A DNA stretch of 64,000 bases, taken from JTS-AC122 sp050246015. GTDB lineage: Bacteria; Planctomycetota; Phycisphaerae; Phycisphaerales; UBA1924. A model generated the notes under the pieces. The model had not been told where the DNA came from, ran no database searches, and saw only the letters and a program-made list of their open reading frames with translations. Below, piece after piece: positions 7,225 through 16,597 of the stretch. A program made the translations under genes and the position numbers. The stretch lies in NCBI GenBank assembly GCA_050246015.1, contig JBFWWU010000004.1, forward strand, positions 181,102-245,101, given 5' to 3'. How positions within the stretch are numbered: the first letter of the stretch is position 1; each line of letters opens with the position of its first letter.

Positions 7225-8730
7225 GTGGAAGGCGAGGTCGCCTATGCTCAGGAGATGCCGCCGAGTATTCAACTTCCGGTGCTTCCGTCGATGGCCGACG
7301 GGTGTGCGATGTACCTTGAAAAAAAGGAGAAGTGCGGAGTGATCGGGGTGTGGGGGGGGCCGCACGCGGCGTCGCTGACGTACACGGGGATGTACGCGCA
7401 GCAGCACCGGGGGCAGGAATCGGCGGGGATCGCGGTGAGCGACGGGGATCGCCTGAACGGGGTGACGGGGATGGGGCTGGTGGCGGAGGTGTTCGACGCC
7501 CGGACGCTCGAACACTTGCAGCGGCACGCGTCGCGGGGCGCGATCGGGCACAATCGATATTCGACGGCGGGCGGGTCGATGGCGTGCAACGCGCAGCCGT
7601 TGATCGAGTCGTACGTGCGGGGGCAGGTGGCGGTAGCGCACAACGGGAACCTGATCAACGCGGGACTGCTGCGCCGGCATTTCGAGGAGCGGGGGCATCT
7701 GTTCCACACGACCAGTGACACGGAGGTGATCATCCACTTGCTCGCTTCGCCGGAGCAGCAGCAGGCGGTGGATCCGATCGCGGCGACGCTCCGGCACCTG
7801 CAAGGGGCGTTCAGCCTGGTGTTCCTGTTCCCGGATCGGATCGAGGCGTGCCGAGACCCGTGGGGGTGGCGGCCGCTGGTGATCGGGAGACTGCCGGACG
7901 GGCGTCCGGTCGTGGCGAGCGAGACGGTCGCGCTAGACGTGATGGGAGCGAGCGTGGAGCGCGAGGTGGAGCCCGGAGAGATCGTGACGCTGTCGGATCA
8001 GGGCGTGGTGTCGCGTCGATTCGCGGACCCGGCGGAGCGGCTGGCGCTGTGCGTGTTCGAGCACGTGTACTTCGCCAATCCGGCGAGCACGATCTTCGGC
8101 CAGAACGTGCAACTCGTGCGGGAGGAACTTGGGGCGATGCTCGCGCGTGAAGCGCCGGTGAAGGCGGACTTCGTGATGCCGATGCCGGACTCGGGGCGGT
8201 CGGCGGCGGCGGGGTACGCGCGGGAGGCCGGGCTGGCGTACCGCGAGGGGATCGTCCCGAACCGGTACGTCGGGAGGACGTTCATCAAGCCGACGCCGGA
8301 GGCGCGATCGAACGCGGTGCGGTTGAAACTCAACGTGATCCGTGAAGTGGTGAGCGCCAAGCGCGTGATTGTCGTGGACGATTCGATCGTTCGCGGAACG
8401 ACGACGCGGGAGAAGATGGCGCAGATCCGGGCAGCGGGCGCGGAGGAGATCCACCTGCGGATCTCGTGTCCGCCGATCAAGCACCCGTGCTACTTCGGCG
8501 TGGACTTCGCGACGCGGGATCAACTCATCGCGCACAAGCGTTCGGTGGAGGAGATCCGGGCGTTCCTGGGGGTGGACTCGCTGCACTACCTGTCGCTGGA
8601 GGGGATGCTGTCGTGCGTGACGCGCCCCAAGGAAAGTTACTGCACGGCGTGTTACAGCGGAGACTACCGGCTGGACCCGGAGCACCCGGTGAGCGACGAG
8701 GTGACCGGGTCGCAGATGCGGATGTTCTAG
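7225..8730 (+). CDS. purF: Amidophosphoribosyltransferase PurF
   Basis: PurF catalyses the first step of purine synthesis, making phosphoribosylamine from PRPP and glutamine. The N-terminal nucleophile cysteine follows a propeptide of about 36 residues (KEKCGVIGVWG, Cys37). The phosphoribosyltransferase PRPP loop is VIVVDDSIVRGTT. The cysteines in SCPPIKHPCYFG and the late ESYCTACYSGDY indicate the Bacillus-type enzyme with an Fe-S cluster. Length is 501 residues, a little above typical because of the propeptide. AAGGAG lies nine bases before GTG 7225. Confidence 0.96.
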   Translation: MEGEVAYAQEMPPSIQLPVLPSMADGCAMYLEKKEKCGVIGVWGGPHAASLTYTGMYAQQHRGQESAGIAVSDGDRLNGVTGMGLVAEVFDARTLEHLQRHASRGAIGHNRYSTAGGSMACNAQPLIESYVRGQVAVAHNGNLINAGLLRRHFEERGHLFHTTSDTEVIIHLLASPEQQQAVDPIAATLRHLQGAFSLVFLFPDRIEACRDPWGWRPLVIGRLPDGRPVVASETVALDVMGASVEREVEPGEIVTLSDQGVVSRRFADPAERLALCVFEHVYFANPASTIFGQNVQLVREELGAMLAREAPVKADFVMPMPDSGRSAAAGYAREAGLAYREGIVPNRYVGRTFIKPTPEARSNAVRLKLNVIREVVSAKRVIVVDDSIVRGTTTREKMAQIRAAGAEEIHLRISCPPIKHPCYFGVDFATRDQLIAHKRSVEEIRAFLGVDSLHYLSLEGMLSCVTRPKESYCTACYSGDYRLDPEHPVSDEVTGSQMRMF

Positions 8731-8759
8731 AGCGTGCGTTTGGACGAGCGAGGAATCAG

Positions 8760-9410
8760 ATGTCCCGAGGAAAGCCGGTCGCGTCGGAGTCGCCGTACAG
8801 CGTCCACCCGGGGGTGGCGACGGTGCAGGACTGGATCGCGTCGCTTGCTGACAAGACGGGCAGGTCGCTGGAGCAGTGGCTTGGCCTCATCAAGAAGGCC
8901 GGTCCGAAGGACCAGGCCGGGCGACGCGAGTGGCTTCGGCGTGAGCACGGGCTGGGCACGAACGCGGCCGGGTGGCTCGCGGAGCGAGCGGAGGGGAAGG
9001 GAGCCGAGGACAGCGATCCGGCGGAATACCTTGTCGCGGCGGTGAAGCACGTGGATGCGATGTTCGGCGGCGCCAAGGCGGGGCTCCGGCCGCTCTACGA
9101 CGAACTCCTTTCGCGGTGTCTGGCATTCAATGCTGGAGTCAAGGCGTGCCCGTGCAAGACGATGGTGCCGCTGTATCGCGAGCACGTTATCGCGCACATC
9201 AAGCCCGCGACGCGTACCCGCATCGACTTCGGGCTGGCGCTCGGGGCGATGATGAAGTCGGGGAAGCCGAGGATGCCCTCGCGGCTGATCGACACGGGGG
9301 GGTTTGCGAAGAAGGACCGCATCACGCACCGGATCACGGTGCAGGGATCGCGCGACATCGACGACGACCTGATGAAATGGTTCGGCCGGGCGTTTGAACT
9401 GGACGCGTGA
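8760..9410 (+). CDS. DUF4287 and DUF5655 domain protein
   Basis: The first 70 residues resemble DUF4287, with a helical stretch and the family ending REWLRREHGLGTNAAGWLA. The rest resembles DUF5655: FNAGVKACPCKTMVPLYREH followed by a beta-rich end. Proteins with this pair are widespread but of unknown function, probably cytoplasmic. Length is 216 residues. AGGA lies five bases before ATG 8760, 29 bases downstream of purF, so it may be cotranscribed with purF, although no functional link is known. Confidence 0.75.
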   Translation: MSRGKPVASESPYSVHPGVATVQDWIASLADKTGRSLEQWLGLIKKAGPKDQAGRREWLRREHGLGTNAAGWLAERAEGKGAEDSDPAEYLVAAVKHVDAMFGGAKAGLRPLYDELLSRCLAFNAGVKACPCKTMVPLYREHVIAHIKPATRTRIDFGLALGAMMKSGKPRMPSRLIDTGGFAKKDRITHRITVQGSRDIDDDLMKWFGRAFELDA

Positions 9411-9435
9411 GCCCGGCCGCGTCGGCGCCGGCAAT

Positions 9436-10107
9436 CTACGGGGCCAGTTCGGCGGCGATCGCGTCGATCCGCTCGATGCAGCGGTGTGCGCCCGCGTGGA
9501 GCAGGACGCGCGAGTGAGAGGGATCCGGATGGGTGCCGGTGAATCCCCAGACGGTCATCCCAGCGGCGACGCCCGCGCGGACGCCCAGGGGTGAATCTTC
9601 GATGACGATGCAGTCTGACGGGGCGACGCCCAAGTGCAGGGCCGCGTGCAGATAGACGGCGGGATCGGGCTTGGGGCGTCCGAGCGCGTCGCCGCTGTAG
9701 TGATGCGGAGCGAAATAGGCGATGATGCCCGCGAGGTCGAGTTTGAAGACGAGTTCATCGAGGGGGCTGTTCGAAGCGGCGGCGATGGCGATATTGAGTT
9801 CTTGCAAGCGTCGCAGCGTCTCGGCCACGCCTTGGAGCGGTGTGAGGCCATTCTTCTTGAGCGCGGTCATGAAGTGGGCGGACGCAACGTTGACGAGCGG
9901 TTTGGAGAGGTCGAGGTTGTGGAGTTCGATGAGGCGCCGGGCGACGCCGCGGGGATTGAGCCCGGTGAAAGCGGCGCGGCAGTCGAGCGGCGACATGGGC
10001 ACGCCGTGGCTGGTGATGAGTTCACTGAGCATCTGGTTGGCCAGGGGCTCGGTATCGACGAGGACGCCGTCGCAGTCGAAGAGGATGGCGCGCGGGAGGC
10101 GGATCAC
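9436..10107 (-). CDS. HAD-superfamily hydrolase (beta-phosphoglucomutase-like)
   Basis: A 223-residue subfamily IA HAD phosphatase or phosphomutase. Motif I is FDCDGVLVDTEP with both catalytic Asp residues, motif II is AASNSPLDEL, and motifs III-IV are RPKPDPAVYLHAA then CIVIEDSPLGVRAG. The substrate cannot be read from sequence; sugar phosphates are usual. The frame is open far upstream, but homology begins at GTG 10107, which is taken as the start despite a weak ribosome site. It is divergent from the MATE gene. Confidence 0.85.
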   Translation of the reverse strand: MIRLPRAILFDCDGVLVDTEPLANQMLSELITSHGVPMSPLDCRAAFTGLNPRGVARRLIELHNLDLSKPLVNVASAHFMTALKKNGLTPLQGVAETLRRLQELNIAIAAASNSPLDELVFKLDLAGIIAYFAPHHYSGDALGRPKPDPAVYLHAALHLGVAPSDCIVIEDSPLGVRAGVAAGMTVWGFTGTHPDPSHSRVLLHAGAHRCIERIDAIAAELAP

Positions 10108-10195
10108 GCCAGAGAGTATCGCGGGGGCGGGGGTCGGAACCGAGCCGGCGATGAAGATGGGGACGACAGGGGAGTAGGGTCTACCCTGATCGCGT

Positions 10196-11614
10196 ATGAG
10201 CCAGACGCCGGGGCAGGTCGAATCGAACGTGAGCGAGCGGTCGCCGCTGCGGGAGATGCTGTCGATCGCGGCGCCGACGGTGGCGACGATGACGTCGTAC
10301 ACCGTGATGCAGTTCGTGGACAAGTTGATCGTGTCGCGGATCAGCGAAGAGCCGATCTATGTGGGGGCGCAGGGCGACGGGGGGATCGCGGCATTTGTCC
10401 CGATCGCGCTGGCGATGGGGACGATCCAGATCGTCAATACATACGTCTCGCAGAACCTGGGGGCGGGTCGCGCTGAGCGGGCGCCGGCGTATGCGTGGAA
10501 CGGGATCTGGCTGGCGCTGGTGTGGGCGGCGGTGCTCGTGCCGTATGGAGCGGTGATGCCCGCGATCATCCGTGCGATGGGCCGGAGCGACGCGCAGGTG
10601 CACCTGGCGTGCTCGTACGGGCAGATCCTGGTGTACGGCGCCGCGCTGACGATGTGCACGCGGGCCATTGCGCAGTTCTTCTACGGGATGCACAAACCCA
10701 ACGTGGTGATGATCGCCGGCGTCATCTCGAATGTCATCAACCTGGTCCTGACGTACGGGCTGGTCTTCGGGGCGTGGGGTTTGCCGGCGCTTGGGATCGC
10801 GGGGTCGGCGATCGGCACGGTGATCGCGACGGGGGTGGAACTCTCCATTCCGATGTGCCTGTTCCTGGGGAGAACGTACAACGAGTTGTACGGGACGCGC
10901 GCGGGGTGGAAGCCGTCGCTTCAGCACATGAAGGACATCTTCCGCCTGGGATGGCCGGGCGGGGCGATGTTCGGCAACGAGATGATCTGCTGGACGTATT
11001 TCATGGTGTATCTGGTCGGGCGGTTCGGCGAATTGCACTCGTCGGCGGCGTGGATCGCGCACCAGTGGATGACGCTGTCGTTCATGCCGGCGGTCGGGCT
11101 CTCGGTCGCGACCACGGCGGTGGTGGGCAAGTGCATGGGGATGCGGCGGCCGGACCTGGCCAGGCAGCGCGCGTACCTGGGCCTGCGGATGGCGCTGGCG
11201 TACATGGGCACGTGCGCGGTGCTGTTCGTGCTCTTCAGGCATCAGATGATCGAACTGTTCATCAAGGAGGGCACGATCGCAGCGGAGGCCGAGATCGTGG
11301 TACGGCTCGGCTCACGCATGTTGATCGCGACGGCGGCGTTTCAACTCTTCGATGCGACCGCGATGACGCTCTCCGGCGCGCTGCGCGGGGCGGGCGACAC
11401 GATCGTGCCCGGAGTGGTGACGGTGATGCTGGCGTGGACGGTGATTGTGCTGGGTGGGCACACGATCGTCGCGGTGGCGCCGGGGCTTGAGTCGATCGGC
11501 CCGTGGATCGCGGCGGCAGGGTATATCGCGTCGCTGTGCGTGTTCTTCCTGTGGCGATTCCTCTCTGGAAAGTGGGCGAGGATTCGGTTGCTGCAAGAAA
11601 TCCCAGCGCGGTGA
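10196..11614 (+). CDS. MATE family efflux transporter
   Basis: This 472-residue membrane protein has about twelve hydrophobic segments and the layout of the MATE (multi-antimicrobial extrusion) family, which exports cationic drugs or metabolites using H+ or Na+ gradients. Early family signs are FVDKLIVSRI and ALAMGTIQIVNTYVSQNLGAG (about residues 41-95); the second half repeats the pattern, including FQLFDATAMTLSGALRGAGDT. The substrate and coupling ion cannot be told. It begins at ATG 10196 and no operon partner is visible. Confidence 0.9.
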   Translation: MSQTPGQVESNVSERSPLREMLSIAAPTVATMTSYTVMQFVDKLIVSRISEEPIYVGAQGDGGIAAFVPIALAMGTIQIVNTYVSQNLGAGRAERAPAYAWNGIWLALVWAAVLVPYGAVMPAIIRAMGRSDAQVHLACSYGQILVYGAALTMCTRAIAQFFYGMHKPNVVMIAGVISNVINLVLTYGLVFGAWGLPALGIAGSAIGTVIATGVELSIPMCLFLGRTYNELYGTRAGWKPSLQHMKDIFRLGWPGGAMFGNEMICWTYFMVYLVGRFGELHSSAAWIAHQWMTLSFMPAVGLSVATTAVVGKCMGMRRPDLARQRAYLGLRMALAYMGTCAVLFVLFRHQMIELFIKEGTIAAEAEIVVRLGSRMLIATAAFQLFDATAMTLSGALRGAGDTIVPGVVTVMLAWTVIVLGGHTIVAVAPGLESIGPWIAAAGYIASLCVFFLWRFLSGKWARIRLLQEIPAR

Positions 11615-11634
11615 GGCGCCGGGCGAGGTCGGGC

Positions 11635-12468
11635 TCAGCAGCCCCGGACGAAGGCGTTGATGAAGTCAAAGAAATCCTGCGAATCCAGCGCCGTGTCGTG
11701 ATTGAAATCAGCGCCAGGGTCCAGGATCAGGAACGCCGTCAGGAAATCGAAGAAGTCCTGCGAGTTGACGACCTGGTCGGCGTTGAAGTCAGCGGGACAG
11801 GTGGTGCCGGCCCAGAACTGTGCGAAGATGCTCGCCGATCCGCCACCGGCGAAGCGGTCAAACTCAGAGAACGTGAACGATGCACGGGCGCTGAGCGTGT
11901 ACGTGCCCGGCGACAGCACGCCCGACGTTCGGAACTCCGACGTGCCGAATCCCATGTACCGATATAAGTACACACTGACGGACCCTCGCACCAGCGACAC
12001 CTCGGCTTGTCCGGTCGCCGCCACCACGCTCGTCGCGTGAACGCCGGTGCCGCTGAGGTAGTACGCCGTGTCGCTCGCCACCGTGAAGGTGTAGCCGAAG
12101 AGCGACGTGGTGTCCCCGAAGAAGAACGTCGAGTTCGGATGGCCAGGGCCTGAGAACCCCACGGTTGCCTGGACGCTGGTGAAGTCGCCGAGGATGCGAG
12201 AGGATTGGGCGGCGTCCGCGGTGATGCTCGCGCCGCACGACGCAGATGAAATGGAGATCGATCGGTACCAGAAGTCGAAGTTGTTCGATGAATCGGAAGC
12301 GCTGTCCGAGTCCGTCGAACAACCGGAACCGCCCGCGTTCGTACGCACCAGCAGCGACCGCTGCTGAGACACGGGCGTGACCTGCGCGAAGGAGACAACG
12401 GGCACGCACAGCGCCCAGGCGAACGAACCCGCGGCGAAACGCCATGGCGACCAAGGGGAGGCAGGCAT
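11635..12468 (-). CDS. Secreted protein with C-terminal GC-type dockerin repeats
   Basis: A 277-residue secreted protein. It has an N-terminal signal peptide (hydrophobic core ending near SFAQ), a Ser/Thr- and aromatic-rich beta-type body, and a C-terminal pair of EF-hand-like repeats (from about residue 224): ADFNADQVVNSQDFFDFL and ADFNHDTALDSQDFFDFI, each followed by a short helix, ending Gly-Cys at the stop. This is the GC-type dockerin seen in Phycisphaerae secreted proteins; the Asp/Asn positions suit calcium binding. The role of the body is unknown. It lies convergent with the MATE gene, 20 bases apart. Confidence 0.8.
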   Translation of the reverse strand: MPASPWSPWRFAAGSFAWALCVPVVSFAQVTPVSQQRSLLVRTNAGGSGCSTDSDSASDSSNNFDFWYRSISISSASCGASITADAAQSSRILGDFTSVQATVGFSGPGHPNSTFFFGDTTSLFGYTFTVASDTAYYLSGTGVHATSVVAATGQAEVSLVRGSVSVYLYRYMGFGTSEFRTSGVLSPGTYTLSARASFTFSEFDRFAGGGSASIFAQFWAGTTCPADFNADQVVNSQDFFDFLTAFLILDPGADFNHDTALDSQDFFDFINAFVRGC

Positions 12469-12517
12469 TGGTTGTTCCTTTCAGACCGAGACTCAATCGG
12501 GCAACCCGCGAGCGGCC

Positions 12518-12546
12518 TTGCCCGGCTCCGCCGATGTTCATATCCT
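12518..12546 (+). promoter_or_regulatory. Candidate sigma-70-type promoter for leuS
   Basis: TTGCCC (12518-12523) and TATCCT (12541-12546) are separated by 17 bases, ahead of leuS on the same strand. The predicted start near 12553 would give a leader of about 180 bases, which contains the hairpin at 12654-12677. Both boxes are only partial matches to consensus. Confidence 0.3.
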
Positions 12547-12653
12547 AGTCCACCGTGTATGACCTGTCGCAGGAACTTCGCTCGCCACGACGGCTCCTTA
12601 CAGGGCCTTGGAAGTAGCGCGCCCGCGGTTCATGAGATGAGATGGATCATCCA

Positions 12654-12677
12654 CAGGCCCCGTGAGCGCGGGGCCTG
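12654..12677 (+). other. Terminator-like hairpin in the leuS leader
   Basis: CAGGCCCCG and CGGGGCCTG form a perfect 9-bp stem with a 6-base loop, followed by ATTTGTT. No gene ends upstream on this strand, so it does not end a preceding plus-strand gene. It lies 58 bases before the leuS start. It could be an attenuator or simply a stable leader structure. Confidence 0.45.
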
Positions 12678-12734
12678 ATTTGTTCCGTGCGACGATGTGC
12701 GATTGATCGATGGCAACCTGTCACGAGACACCCA

Positions 12735-15700
12735 ATGTCCATCCCAGCGGAATCACAAGCCAATAACCTCGGCGCGGGCCCCTCGAGCGATCAGCCTCGG
12801 TTTCGATACAACGCCCCGCTGGCCGACGCGATCGAAACGCGCTGGCAGCAAGAGTGGGAGGCGCGCCGGACGTTCGTGCAGCCCAACCCGGGAGAAAGCG
12901 GTTTCGATGCGAGCAAGCCGAAGTTCTACTGCCTGGACATGTTCCCGTACCCGTCCGGAGCGGGGCTGCACGTGGGGCACCCCGAGGGGTACACGGCGAC
13001 GGACATCCTGTGCCGCTACAAGCGGATGCAGGGGTTCAACGTGCTGCACCCGATGGGATGGGACGCATTCGGATTACCCGCCGAGCAGTACGCGATCCAG
13101 ACGGGCATTCACCCGGCGATCACGACGAAGCAGGCCATCGAGAACTTCCGGCGTCAACTCAAGCGGTTCGGATTCAGTTACGACTGGACGCGAGAGTTCG
13201 GCACGATCGATCCCGGATATTACAAATGGACGCAGTGGATCTTCCTGCAGTTGTACGGGGCGTGGTTTGATGAGGGAGGGGCGGAGGGACGAAGCGAGGA
13301 AGCCACGAAGGGGAGAGAAGAGACGGCGAAGGGGCGGGCTCGGCCGATCGCGGATTTGGTGATGAAGTTGGAGCGGGGCGAGATGCCGCCGCAGGTGAAT
13401 CCGCGCGCGGGCGAGGTGGAACCGCTGTCGCCGGCGCCGGCGAGTTGGAGGGATGCGACGCCCGCGCAGCGGCGGTCGGTCATCGACAGTTACCGGCTGG
13501 CGTACCTGGGTGAGCAAACGGTGAACTGGTGCCCGAAACTGGGCACGGTGCTGGCCAACGACGAGGTGATCGAAGGCAGGAGCGAGCGAGGCGGGCACCC
13601 GGTGCTGCGCAAGCCGCTCAAGCAGTGGACGTTCCGCATCACCGCGTACGCAGAGCGGCTGCTGGGCGGGCTCGCGAAACTGGACTGGCCGGAATCGACC
13701 AAGGCGATGCAGGCGGAGTGGATCGGACGCAGCGAAGGGGCCGAAGTGGACTTTCCTCTGGAAGGGAATCAACCGCTGCGAGTCTTCACCACTCGCCCCG
13801 ACACGATCTTCGGCGCGACGTACATGGTGGTCGCGCCGGAGCACCCGCTGGTGGCGCGGGCGCTCTCGTCGCCGACGGCCCAGGGCCAGGCAGCCGCGCT
13901 GCGAGAGTACGTGGATCGCGCGAGGCGACGATCGGACGTGGAGCGGATGGAGAGCAAGGAAAAGACCGGCGTCTTCACCGGGTTGCACGCGATCAACCCC
14001 GCGACGGGCGAGCGGATTCCCGTGTGGGTCGCGGACTATGTCCTGATGGGATATGGACACGGGGCGATCATGGCGGTCCCTGCGCACGACGAGCGGGACT
14101 ACGACTTCGCCAAGGCGATGGGGCTGCCGATCCGTGACGTGGTGTACTCCAGGCCGCACCTGGCGATGGCGTATTTCGCGGCGCACGCGCCCGCGGCGGC
14201 GCGCACGCCCGAGCGCTGGATGGGCGTGCTGGCGGACTTCCTGGGGTGGGTGACGACGCAGAACGCCGGGCCCGACCGGTTCGATGAAGGGCTCGCGCTG
14301 ATCGCTGGGCGGCGCTCCGGTCAGGCCGACGGGACGGCGGTGCAGATTCACGGGGAGCCGCCCGCGGATCGCCCGGGTTCGATCGGCGAACGCCGGGGCG
14401 TGTCGAACATCGTCTGGCTGGATGCGATCGAGGCGATGAAGTTCGAGTCGATCGAAGAGTTCACCGATCGGTTCGATCGCGCGGCGGTGTGCGACCGTGC
14501 CGGTGAGCCGTATGTGGACGAGGGGTACGCGGCGAACTCCGCGAACGCGGCGGTGTCGATCAACGGACTCGGTACGGCGGGGGCGAAGGCGCGGACGATC
14601 GAGTGGCTGTACGCCGAGGGGATCGGCGCGCGGCGCGTGAACTATCGGCTGCGCGACTGGACATTCAGCCGGCAGCGGTACTGGGGCGAGCCGTTCCCGA
14701 TCGTCTTCGACGCCCAGGGGAATCATTATGCGGTGCGTGACTCGGCGTTGCCGGTGGTGTTGCCGGCGATGGCGGACTACGCGCCGGTGGAGAGCGACGA
14801 CCCCATGCCGCTGCTCGCGAAGGCCACGGCGTGGATGAACACGACCGCGGGCGAGGCGGGCGTGCCCGCTGACGTGCTCCCGCCGGGCACGCCGGTGCGG
14901 CGTGAAGCCAACACGATGCCGGGGAGCGCGGGGAGTTCGTGGTACGCGATCCGCTACTGCGATCCGAAGAACACCGAGCGCTTTGTCGGGAAGGAAGCGG
15001 AGCGCTATTGGCTTGGCACGGAGTACGCCGGGGTGGATCAGTACCTGGGCGGATCCGAGCACGCGGTGGGGCATCTGCTGTATGCGAGGTTCTGGCACAT
15101 GGTGCTGCACGACCTGGGGCACCTGTCCACGGTCGAGCCGTTCCAGCGGCTGTTTCATCAGGGTCTCATCACGAGTTTCGCGTACCAACGAGCGGACAAG
15201 TCACTCGTCGCGACCGACCTGGTCGAAGAGGTGAGCGAAGGGAAGTACGTCGAGAGGGCGACCGGACAGCCGGTGACGCAGATCGTCGCGAAGATGTCCA
15301 AGTCGCTGAAGAACGTGGTGAACCCCGACGACATCATCAGGGAGTTCGGCGCGGACACCTTCCGGCTCTACGAGATGTACATGGGCCCGCTGGAGGCGAG
15401 CAAGCCATGGAACACGCGCGATATCGTGGGCCTGCAGCGGTTCCTGCAGCGGTTGTGGCGCGTCATGATCAACGAGAGCACGGGTGAACTCAAGTCCGCG
15501 CCGGCGGCCGTCGAGGCCGTCGAGCGGCAACTGCACAAGACAATCGCCAAGGTCGGGCCGGACATCGAGCGCCTGGCGTTCAACACCGCGATCGCGGCGC
15601 TGATCGAGTTCGTGAACGTCGCGACGAAGGAGGCGGGAGAGGGTGCGGCGGCCGCCTCGCTGACGCGGGATCAGGCGGAGCGCTTCGCGAAGTTGATCGC

Positions 15701-15998
15701 GCCGTTCACGCCGCACGTCGCCGAGGAACTATGGGCGAAACTGGGTCATTCGGAATCGATCGCCTGCGCGCCGTGGCCGGTCGCGGACGCGGCGAAGATC
15801 GCGCAGGAGACGGTGGAGATCGCGGTGCAGATATCGGGGAAGGTGAGGGCGAAGGTGAACGTGCCGGCGGGGGCGGATGACCAGGCGCTGGAAGCCGCGG
15901 CGATGGGTGATGAGAAAGTGAAGGCGATGCTGGAGGGCAAGACGGTGAAGAAAGTGATTGTGGTGAAAGGGAAACTGGTGAACATCGTGGCGGTGTGA
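12735..15998 (+). CDS. leuS: Leucyl-tRNA synthetase LeuRS
   Basis: LeuRS charges tRNA-Leu. The class I signatures are present: HVGH (residues 79-82) within PYPSGAGLHVGHPEG, and KMSKS (residues 853-857). The CP1 editing domain is recognisable from TTRPDTIFGATYMVVAPEHPL. The 1087-residue length is well above the usual 820-900: there is a charged insert near residues 178-200 and a long insert of about 115 residues inside the region that normally joins the editing core back to the catalytic domain (about 471-584). RLRDWTFSRQRYWGEP after it is intact, so the enzyme looks functional. ATG 12735 suits the family N-terminus, but the ribosome site is weak. Confidence 0.97.
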   Translation: MSIPAESQANNLGAGPSSDQPRFRYNAPLADAIETRWQQEWEARRTFVQPNPGESGFDASKPKFYCLDMFPYPSGAGLHVGHPEGYTATDILCRYKRMQGFNVLHPMGWDAFGLPAEQYAIQTGIHPAITTKQAIENFRRQLKRFGFSYDWTREFGTIDPGYYKWTQWIFLQLYGAWFDEGGAEGRSEEATKGREETAKGRARPIADLVMKLERGEMPPQVNPRAGEVEPLSPAPASWRDATPAQRRSVIDSYRLAYLGEQTVNWCPKLGTVLANDEVIEGRSERGGHPVLRKPLKQWTFRITAYAERLLGGLAKLDWPESTKAMQAEWIGRSEGAEVDFPLEGNQPLRVFTTRPDTIFGATYMVVAPEHPLVARALSSPTAQGQAAALREYVDRARRRSDVERMESKEKTGVFTGLHAINPATGERIPVWVADYVLMGYGHGAIMAVPAHDERDYDFAKAMGLPIRDVVYSRPHLAMAYFAAHAPAAARTPERWMGVLADFLGWVTTQNAGPDRFDEGLALIAGRRSGQADGTAVQIHGEPPADRPGSIGERRGVSNIVWLDAIEAMKFESIEEFTDRFDRAAVCDRAGEPYVDEGYAANSANAAVSINGLGTAGAKARTIEWLYAEGIGARRVNYRLRDWTFSRQRYWGEPFPIVFDAQGNHYAVRDSALPVVLPAMADYAPVESDDPMPLLAKATAWMNTTAGEAGVPADVLPPGTPVRREANTMPGSAGSSWYAIRYCDPKNTERFVGKEAERYWLGTEYAGVDQYLGGSEHAVGHLLYARFWHMVLHDLGHLSTVEPFQRLFHQGLITSFAYQRADKSLVATDLVEEVSEGKYVERATGQPVTQIVAKMSKSLKNVVNPDDIIREFGADTFRLYEMYMGPLEASKPWNTRDIVGLQRFLQRLWRVMINESTGELKSAPAAVEAVERQLHKTIAKVGPDIERLAFNTAIAALIEFVNVATKEAGEGAAAASLTRDQAERFAKLIAPFTPHVAEELWAKLGHSESIACAPWPVADAAKIAQETVEIAVQISGKVRAKVNVPAGADDQALEAAAMGDEKVKAMLEGKTVKKVIVVKGKLVNIVAV

Positions 15999-16044
15999 GG
16001 TGAATACGATATCGCCAGCGGATCAGAGCAAGGATTCTCTCAAG

Positions 16045-16584
16045 ATGCCACGTATTGCACCGGTCGATCAGGCAGCCGCGGGCGGGCGCGTGAAAGAGAT
16101 CTTCGACGGTCCGCTCAAGGGCAAGACGCACAACATGTTCCGTTCGATGGGTGTCTCGGCGGCAGCGCTGGATATCTATCTCTCGCTGGTCTCGCACCTG
16201 CGACGGGGCGCGCTGAGCGTGAAAGAGATGGAGATCATCCAACTTGCCGTGGGAGAGTTGAACGGGTGCGACTACTGCATGGCGGCGCACACGCCGGGGG
16301 CGCAGAAGGCGGGGCTGACGCTTGATCAAGTGATGGCGGCGCGGCGTGGCGACGCGGGGCGGATGGGCGATGCGAAGTTCGCCGCGCTGCTGACATTCGT
16401 GCTCGCGCTGCACGAGAAGCGGGGACATGTAAGCGACGCCGATGTGGAGTCGCTGCGAAGCGCTGGATACTCCGATGCGGCGCTGGCGGAGATCATCGGG
16501 TGCTACGCGCTGGCGGTGTATACGAACTACTTCAATCACGTGAATCAGACGGAGCTGGATTTTCCGCCGGCGCCGGCGGTGTAG
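16045..16584 (+). CDS. AhpD-like carboxymuconolactone decarboxylase family protein
   Basis: A 179-residue helical protein of the AhpD/CMD family. The active-site block is ELNGCDYCMAAH (Cys-x-x-Cys-x3-His), as in alkylhydroperoxidase AhpD proteins that reduce peroxides or serve as thiol relay partners. AAGGA stands about ten bases before ATG 16045; GTG 16000 is in frame but has poor spacing. It follows leuS by 46 bases on the same strand, so it may be cotranscribed, and converges on the HAD gene to the right. Confidence 0.85.
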   Translation: MPRIAPVDQAAAGGRVKEIFDGPLKGKTHNMFRSMGVSAAALDIYLSLVSHLRRGALSVKEMEIIQLAVGELNGCDYCMAAHTPGAQKAGLTLDQVMAARRGDAGRMGDAKFAALLTFVLALHEKRGHVSDADVESLRSAGYSDAALAEIIGCYALAVYTNYFNHVNQTELDFPPAPAV

Positions 16585-16597
16585 AGGCATCCAGCGA

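Noticed and set aside
12547..12735. T-box riboswitch for leuS
   Set aside because: The leader lacks the conserved T-box antiterminator sequence; only a simple hairpin is seen.
13074..15188. Long minus-strand open frame (704 codons) inside leuS
   Set aside because: It is antisense to an intact leuS with both catalytic signatures, has Arg/His-rich low-complexity translation and no ribosome site.
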